11,349 nt of DNA from Bacteroidota bacterium (GTDB lineage: Bacteria > Bacteroidota > Rhodothermia > Rhodothermales > UBA10348), in NCBI GenBank assembly GCA_027620595.1, contig JAQCDI010000046.1, positions 1-11,349 on the forward strand. The letters are read 5' to 3'. The stretch's first letter is position 1. Each line of letters begins with the position of its first letter. Shown here piece after piece: positions 6,631 through 11,349 of this stretch. A program made the position numbers and the translations under genes. Below the pieces are notes generated by a model. It ran no database searches. It saw only the letters and a program-made list of their open reading frames with translations, and was not told the DNA's origin.

Positions 6631-8021
6631 CTGTCGATGCGCTCTTCGAGTTGATTTGGGCGCGGGTTCAGGCCTGCTCGATGACGCTCTACGCGTGCCA
6701 GGATCTGGGTCACGATATCGGGATGTCGCTCCGCCACATTGAATCGCTCTTCCGGGTCCAGGTCCAGATCGTAGAGCGCTGGTGGGTCGTGCTCGGTGCG
6801 TTCGGAATCTGCGCGATAGGCCCACTCCGTGACGAAATGAGCTTTCCACTTGCCCATGCGGGCAGCGTAGAGCGTGGCACCACGGTAGTAATAATATTCG
6901 TTGCGAATTTCAGCCTCCGTATCTCCTTCGAGAATCGGCCGGAGGCTGGCTCCGTCCAGCGTGACGCTGTCCGGAAGGCTACCTTTGGTGAAGTCCAACA
7001 TGGTGGGCAGCAGATCCATGGTGCTTGTAACCGATGGGCTTACGCTTCCCGGTGCAATCGTACCCGGCCACCAAGCAATGCCGGGCACCCGCATGCCGCC
7101 TTCCCATGTCATGCCCTTGCCGCCGTGCAGCAATCCAGATGATCCGCCCTGTTCGCCATAGACCAGCCAGGGGCCATTGTCACTGGTGAACACGACCATG
7201 GTGTTGCCCTCCAGCCCTTCCTCTTTCAGGGCATCGAGGATCATCCCTACCGTGAAGTCCATCTCTTCCACGGCGTCCCCGTAGAGGCCCCGGCGACTCG
7301 ATCCCTCGAACTCCTCGGACCGGAACAGCGGCACGTGCACCATGCTGTGTGCCAGGTAGATGAAGAAGGGATCCTCCTTGTGCTGCCGCAAGAAAGCGAT
7401 GGCTTCTTCGGTGTAGCGACGCGTGAGCGTTTCCTGGCGCGCAGGCCGTTCGATGACTTCCTCGTTACGAAGCAGCGTCAGATCCCAATACTCGCTCTTC
7501 GGATCGGAAAACTGCTCGCGCGCCGGCAGGGACGGCACCCGATCCATGTCGTTCGAATACGGCAATCCGAAGAAGTAATCGAATCCGTGCCGGCGCGCAG
7601 TGTATTCCGGCATGTGCCCCAAATGCCACTTCCCGATGGCCGCCGTGGCGTATCCCTGCTCCTTCAGCACTTCGGCCAGCGTGATTTCCTCGGGAGGCAG
7701 GCCCCTTCGTGAGTCCGGAAAAAGGACGCGCCGGTTGTCTGACGCCATCCCACTTCTGATCGGAAGCCTTCCCGTGAGAAGCCCGGCCCGCGAAGGCGTA
7801 CAGACTGAGGCAGCCGTGTAGAACTGGGTGAACTTGAGCCCTTCCTGGGCCATGCGGTCCAGCCGGGGCGTCATGATGGTCGGATGGCCGTACACCCCCA
7901 GGTCTCCGTAGCCAAGGTCGTCGGCAAAGATCACGATCAGGTTCGGGGGGCGAACCGCATCCCCACCCGTCGAGCAACCGGCCAGGACCAGCGCCAATCC
8001 GATGAGCCAGAATCTCCTCAT
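6627..8021 (-). CDS. Arylsulfatase-A-like lipoprotein sulfatase (type I, Cys-formylglycine)
   Basis: 464 residues. The ATG at 8021 starts a lipoprotein signal (MRRFWLIGLALVLAGC, lipobox LAGC, Cys16); the upstream extension is shadow. It hydrolyses sulfate esters, aryl or carbohydrate. Active-site residues are all visible: metal ligands Asp34-Asp35 (FADDLGYGD), the formylglycine Cys74 in CTPSRAGLLTG (74-84), Lys131 and His133 in GKWHLG, Ser156 in PYSND, His229, Asp281-Asn282 (TSDNGP), and Lys302 in GGKGMTWEGGMR. The C-terminal part (KWKAHFVTEW at 391-400, then PPALYDLDLDPEERFN at 413-428) follows the human ARSA/GALNS subfamily closely. The natural substrate is not readable. Maturation needs a formylglycine-generating enzyme or anaerobic maturase, and none is in the window. 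The gene overlaps both neighbours by 4 nt (ATGA), so it is translationally coupled with them. Confidence 0.95.
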   Translation of the reverse strand: MRRFWLIGLALVLAGCSTGGDAVRPPNLIVIFADDLGYGDLGVYGHPTIMTPRLDRMAQEGLKFTQFYTAASVCTPSRAGLLTGRLPIRSGMASDNRRVLFPDSRRGLPPEEITLAEVLKEQGYATAAIGKWHLGHMPEYTARRHGFDYFFGLPYSNDMDRVPSLPAREQFSDPKSEYWDLTLLRNEEVIERPARQETLTRRYTEEAIAFLRQHKEDPFFIYLAHSMVHVPLFRSEEFEGSSRRGLYGDAVEEMDFTVGMILDALKEEGLEGNTMVVFTSDNGPWLVYGEQGGSSGLLHGGKGMTWEGGMRVPGIAWWPGTIAPGSVSPSVTSTMDLLPTMLDFTKGSLPDSVTLDGASLRPILEGDTEAEIRNEYYYYRGATLYAARMGKWKAHFVTEWAYRADSERTEHDPPALYDLDLDPEERFNVAERHPDIVTQILARVERHRAGLNPRPNQLEERIDR

Positions 8022-9241
8022 GGCACCTGAGGTCTGGAGAAGACGGCGCCATGCGGAAGGCCTGGACCGGCTGCGCCGTGCGGCCAATCCGTCCGCTCAA
8101 AAGAAACGCCCAACTGATCCGAACCCGACTCCCGGAACGTCTCGTCCCACGCCAGAGCGCCCGTGGCCGGATCGATCCTGAAGATCATGACCCGGTACTT
8201 CTCGGGTCCCGTTGCGTTGGTCAAGACGACACGGTTGCCCCCCGGATCGCCCGAAATCCAGTGCGGCCACCACGAAGGATCCCCCTTCAGCGAGCCCACC
8301 ACCTGTGGATTGTGCGGATCGGTCAGGTCGATGGAAAGGATCTCCGACCCGCCCGACCAGGGATGGGTCTGGATCCAATAGTTGCCCACGACAAAGGGAA
8401 TGCCACAATCGTCCGTATCCCATGTCTCCCATGGCAATACACTGATGCGCTCGGCCCATGGTTCATCCGTATCCAGATCATTCAGCAGGTAGAGCGCACA
8501 CGTGAACGTACCCATCACAGCCGTCTTGCCATCGGCCAGCAGGCGCACCTCCGACGGTTCGTAGCGGTAGTCCCCTTCGGGGCCGGGCGGCAACAGCGCC
8601 GTTGCAATCGGCTGCAGGTCTGGAAGCGTCCAGGTCTGGAACGAACGACCCGTGTAGGCCGCGTTCATGTCCGACGAGGTGCTGACGGCAATCCCCAACT
8701 CCGGGATCGGCTTGACGCTGTAGGCCCGAAGATCCGGGTCCAACGGCGTTTCGGCATCGGCTGCCCGGACCAAGTTGCCCGAGGGATCCAACTCCAGGAT
8801 GCCGCCCCCGCGCAGATTTCCTTCGCCTTTGGTCTGGAAACTGGCCAGCACGTTGCCGTTGGGCAACCGCTCGAACGTGTGCGGATAGGTGTAGTCCCCA
8901 TGATTCCGGAAGTGTGACGCCACCTTGGGAGTCATCGGATCCGACAAGTCGATCACGAACGAATCACCGGACATGAACGAGTTGACGAACAGGCTGTCTC
9001 CCTCGGGCATGACGTGTTCGGAATGGTGGGCCATGCCCCTCACGCCCACGGCAACGCTGGAGAGGACCTGCGTGTAGGTAGGAGAGGTCGGATCCACGTC
9101 TATGACGGCCAGGAAGTCGCTGTCCCCCTCCTGTTCGGCGCCGGTCCAGACGTAGAGGAAATCACTGGAGGTGTCGGTTTCAGGCGTCGTGCACCCCAGT
9201 GCAGCGAGAAAAGCCACGACGGTGAAAGCGCGTTTCAACAT
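8018..9241 (-). CDS. SBP56 / methanethiol-oxidase-like beta-propeller, predicted lipoprotein
   Basis: 407 residues. The ATG at 9241 is preceded by GAAGG 7 nt upstream, one of the few plausible ribosome sites here. The N-terminus MLKRAFTVVAFLAALGC looks like a lipoprotein signal with an atypical box (A-L-G before Cys17). The body matches the selenium-binding-protein-56 family: YVWTG near 30-34, DFLAVIDVDPTSPTYTQVL (42-60), HHSEH (72-76), VIDLSDPMTPKV (96-107), YPHTF (119-123), WWPHWIS (324-330) and the terminal WPHG...PHGAVFS (386-401). Bacterial relatives include copper-dependent methanethiol oxidase. His72, His73, His76, His121, His327, His388 and His397 are candidate metal ligands. The N-terminal Cys region used for selenium in animal SELENBP1 is missing; the only other cysteines are 248 and 279. 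Substrate unproven. Overlaps the sulfatase start by ATGA. Confidence 0.82.
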   Translation of the reverse strand: MLKRAFTVVAFLAALGCTTPETDTSSDFLYVWTGAEQEGDSDFLAVIDVDPTSPTYTQVLSSVAVGVRGMAHHSEHVMPEGDSLFVNSFMSGDSFVIDLSDPMTPKVASHFRNHGDYTYPHTFERLPNGNVLASFQTKGEGNLRGGGILELDPSGNLVRAADAETPLDPDLRAYSVKPIPELGIAVSTSSDMNAAYTGRSFQTWTLPDLQPIATALLPPGPEGDYRYEPSEVRLLADGKTAVMGTFTCALYLLNDLDTDEPWAERISVLPWETWDTDDCGIPFVVGNYWIQTHPWSGGSEILSIDLTDPHNPQVVGSLKGDPSWWPHWISGDPGGNRVVLTNATGPEKYRVMIFRIDPATGALAWDETFRESGSDQLGVSFERTDWPHGAAGPGLPHGAVFSRPQVP

Positions 9242-9244
9242 GGG

Positions 9245-9670
9245 TCAGCCTTCGTTATTTACACCATTCCCGGCCAGCTTCAGTCCCAGCCAGGCCATGG
9301 GCAGATAGGCGAAAACGAGGTCCACGACGATGAACGTCACTGAGCCTCCGATCATCCAGGCGGCCGTGATGCCACCCAGCAGGAAGAACGCACCGATGGC
9401 CATGGCAAACCGGGCGTGATGGCTTACCGCCACCTTGACCGCCAGGAACGCGCCGACGAGCGTGCCCAGGTCGTGGGCCAGGAACGGCGGGACGAAGTTC
9501 CAGAACGTGAACAGGTGCATGCTTTCCTTCAGACTTTCCATCGTGGAAACATCCGCGCCCTCGGGAAGCGGAATGATGGAAGGGCCGAGGTTTACGATGG
9601 CAGAATTGACGATGCCACCCAGGATTACGCCGGAGAGGACGGCCAGGGTATTGCGGAGCGCGGGATGCAT
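9245..9670 (-). CDS. Small four-helix integral membrane protein of unknown function
   Basis: 141 residues from the ATG at 9670. Four likely membrane helices are seen: about 8-30 (NTLAVLSGVILGGIVNSAI...), 62-82 (PFLAHDLGTLVGAFLAVKVAV), 87-107 (ARFAMAIGAFFLLGGITAAWM) and 110-132 (SVTFIVVDLVFAYLPMAWLGL). A soluble loop (31-58) holds PLPEGADVSTMESLKESMHLF. The PEG-D...MESLK-SM-LF loop followed by PFLAHDLGTLVGAF looks like a conserved signature, and I recall similar hypothetical proteins from Bacteroidota, but I know no function. His66-Asp67 within the second helix are unusual polar residues in a hydrophobic stretch. The gene ends 3 nt before the SBP56-like start and begins 46 nt after the DUF885 stop, so it is probably in the same operon. 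Coupled placement suggests a membrane component of the module. Confidence 0.78.
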   Translation of the reverse strand: MHPALRNTLAVLSGVILGGIVNSAIVNLGPSIIPLPEGADVSTMESLKESMHLFTFWNFVPPFLAHDLGTLVGAFLAVKVAVSHHARFAMAIGAFFLLGGITAAWMIGGSVTFIVVDLVFAYLPMAWLGLKLAGNGVNNEG

Positions 9671-9716
9671 GTCGGAGGGCGGATTGGTTCAAACGGGTTG
9701 CCCCAATGGTACTTCA

Positions 9717-11349
9717 TTACTCCATGAAGCGCCACGATGTGCGATGATCCCGCGTCAAAGGCTGATTCGTGAGCCGCGCGCGGACCATCTCCACCGGCAT
9801 GCGCCCTCCCTGCATCACCGCATCGTGGAATTCGCGGGCCGACATCTGACCCGAGGTCACCAACTCCTTGTAGAGCTCCCTGAACTGTATGCCCCCCATC
9901 ATATAGGCCACCTGGGCTTCCGCGTTGGCGCGTTCGTGCCCAACCCGGTCCACCAGGAATTCCACGGCCTCCTGCGGCGTCATGCGCTCGAGGTGGAACG
10001 AGAGCGAAAAGATGATCCGCGCGGCCCGGTGCATGCGCCAGAACAACATCCCGATACGGTCCTCCGGGCCGCGCGGGAAATCGGCATCCCAGAGCACCAT
10101 TTCCCAATACAGGGCCCATCCTTCTCCCCAGAAGGGCGTGTTGAACATCCCGCGGTGCTCATTGAATCGACTGGTCATGAATCCCTGCAGGTGATGCCCG
10201 GGGATCAGCTCGTGATGCACGGTGGCGCGATTGAAATGCGGGTTGTTCCCCCGCATGCTCATGAGCTTCTCGTCATGGGTCATCTCGTTGGTCGGATACG
10301 AAATCCAGATGGTCTCCCCGCCCAGGAAAAATGGCGCCACGCGCTGCCTTTCGGGCGACATCATGGTCATGCGCCAGACTTCGGAGGCCATGGGCGGCAA
10401 CGTGATCCAGTCGTGCTCATTGATGAAATCGATGGATTGGCGCTCCAGATCGACCACGACGCCTGGTTTCTCTCCGGGATCGACCGCCATGTTCTTGACG
10501 GCCTCCTGGGCTGCTTTCCAGTCGTCTCCGTAGCCCATTTCCCGGGAGGCTTCCTTGAGCGCCTCTTCCATCCAGGCAAATTCCGCCTCGGCGATGGCAA
10601 TCAGTTCGTCCGCCGTGTAGGGGATCATCTCGTGTTGCAGGTGGGCTTTCAACCCCTCCTCTCCGATAGGATTGCCCACTACAGGGCCATTTTCCAGATC
10701 GCCCACCCAGACCTGCTCGATCGCCGTCGCATGGGCTTTCAAGTCCTCCTGCAGACGAGCATAAGGCTGCGGCACCCACCAGGTGAACAGCGGATCATAC
10801 CCGTTGAAATACTCAAACCAGCCGCCCAGCGTTCTGCTAACGGTTCGCACGTAATCCGCTGCACGAATGGCCGTGACCGTGGAGACTCCGGCGGGCCTGT
10901 CTCCCCGCTTGAATGCTGCGGAGAGGAATTCGATCTCCTTTGCCGTGTCGTTGAGCTGGTCGGCGGTGGCGCGCGCGTCCACCGGCAAACGATCCCTTCG
11001 GGCTTCCTGTAGCTGCTCCAATCGCCGGATGAAAGGGATGAGTGGCCGCATGGCGATCACGGATTCCGCATCCTGGCGCAGCATCTCCATCTCGAACTCG
11101 ATCCGGTTGCGGAGCAGGATGTAGTCCACCTGCCCCTCGTGGTTCAACTCGTCAAAATCGAGCGCTTCCAGGGCCTGCATCCACTCTGCATAGAATGCCT
11201 GCATCCGGTCGATCGTAACGGGCGACAACGGCACATCATACCGACGCAGCAACGCCTCCCGGTCCTCTCGGTAACGCGTGATGACCACCTGCAGATCGCT
11301 TTGCGACCGACCGAAATCGACAAGTGCGGCCAGATAGGGTGTTTCGTCC
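9717..11349 (-). CDS. DUF885 family metallohydrolase, 5' end outside window
   Basis: The reading frame is open to the right edge. At least 543 residues are visible, and the GTG at 11288 is only an internal valine, so the true start and any signal peptide lie beyond 11349. DUF885 proteins are usually around 550-620 residues, so few residues are missing. The family signature is intact: HHELIPGHHLQ (378-388 of the visible part; His379, Glu380 and His385 as metal-site candidates) and, downstream, GEGWALYWE (408-416) with Glu409 as a probable further ligand. Related families are M32-like and dipeptidyl or carboxypeptidase-like hydrolases, many of them lipoproteins. The substrate is not established. 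The helix-rich N-terminal half (DFDELNHEGQVDYILLRNRIE) is typical. It is the most upstream visible gene of the minus-strand run. Confidence 0.92.
   Translation of the reverse strand, partial: DETPYLAALVDFGRSQSDLQVVITRYREDREALLRRYDVPLSPVTIDRMQAFYAEWMQALEALDFDELNHEGQVDYILLRNRIEFEMEMLRQDAESVIAMRPLIPFIRRLEQLQEARRDRLPVDARATADQLNDTAKEIEFLSAAFKRGDRPAGVSTVTAIRAADYVRTVSRTLGGWFEYFNGYDPLFTWWVPQPYARLQEDLKAHATAIEQVWVGDLENGPVVGNPIGEEGLKAHLQHEMIPYTADELIAIAEAEFAWMEEALKEASREMGYGDDWKAAQEAVKNMAVDPGEKPGVVVDLERQSIDFINEHDWITLPPMASEVWRMTMMSPERQRVAPFFLGGETIWISYPTNEMTHDEKLMSMRGNNPHFNRATVHHELIPGHHLQGFMTSRFNEHRGMFNTPFWGEGWALYWEMVLWDADFPRGPEDRIGMLFWRMHRAARIIFSLSFHLERMTPQEAVEFLVDRVGHERANAEAQVAYMMGGIQFRELYKELVTSGQMSAREFHDAVMQGGRMPVEMVRARLTNQPLTRDHRTSWRFME

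Noticed and set aside
6631..6849. Upstream start for the NTF2-like gene
   Set aside because: The extra 73 residues overlap the sulfatase 3' end, are Arg/Pro-rich, and would bury the signal peptide.
8022..8087. Upstream start for the sulfatase
   Set aside because: It would bury the lipoprotein signal peptide behind 22 Arg/Ser-rich residues and lose the ATGA coupling with the SBP56-like gene.
8018..9241. Possible selenoprotein because of the selenium-binding family name
   Set aside because: There is no in-frame TGA inside the gene and no SECIS-like need; the family name refers to cysteine-bound selenium in animal homologues, and that cysteine is absent here.
9435..11012. 525-residue plus-strand open frame opposite the DUF885 gene
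   Set aside because: Although long, it is antisense to an intact DUF885 signature, has no hydrophobic-core pattern, and is rich in His, Arg and Pro.
1..11349. CRISPR arrays, insertion sequences, integrases, toxin-antitoxin pairs, tRNA or rRNA genes
   Set aside because: No regularly spaced repeats, transposase or integrase motifs, terminal repeats, small toxin/antitoxin pairs or tRNA-like cloverleaf sequences were seen.

Overview
The window looks like part of the chromosome of a moderately GC-rich, Gram-negative, aerobic heterotroph with a lipoprotein-rich envelope. Two predicted lipoproteins with clear lipoboxes and a third with an atypical one, an outer-membrane barrel fusion, an exported sulfatase, a DUF885-type metallohydrolase and the general lack of strong Shine-Dalgarno sequences fit the Bacteroidota/Rhodothermota/Balneolota side of the tree. 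That placement is an inference from gene style; no rRNA or taxonomic marker is present. No mobile element, CRISPR array, tRNA or rRNA gene was seen.

Layout. Positions 1-97 hold only a perfect short palindrome. Then, on the minus strand, come a 956-residue exported protein combining a gluzincin-type (HELVH...E) peptidase domain, a beta-propeller-like middle and a C-terminal outer-membrane-barrel-like region (98-2968), and an isocitrate dehydrogenase with the Thermus/Rickettsia-type C-terminal domain (icd, 3047-4510). A 151-bp divergent intergenic region with a small palindrome separates icd from the only plus-strand gene, a small lipoprotein (4662-5054). That gene converges on a minus-strand pair: GNAT acetyltransferase (5652-6086), then DinB/DUF1572 protein (5108-5632).

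The right half is a tight minus-strand run read in the order DUF885 hydrolase (enters from beyond 11349, ends 9717), four-helix membrane protein (9245-9670), SBP56/methanethiol-oxidase-like propeller lipoprotein (8018-9241), arylsulfatase-A-like lipoprotein (6627-8021) and exported NTF2-like protein (6157-6630). The last three are joined by ATGA stop/start overlaps, and the membrane protein ends 3 nt before the propeller lipoprotein starts. This argues for one coupled envelope module around sulfate-ester cleavage. The substrate and the role of the SBP56-like partner are unknown.

Most notable points: the coupled SBP56-like/sulfatase/NTF2-like cassette; the peptidase-propeller-barrel fusion; and an icd whose coenzyme loop carries Asp-Ile...Ala at the positions that mark NAD+ rather than NADP+ preference. 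Most of the genes belong to recognisable families. Nothing here proves a wholly new system, and the coupled cassette is the best candidate for one.
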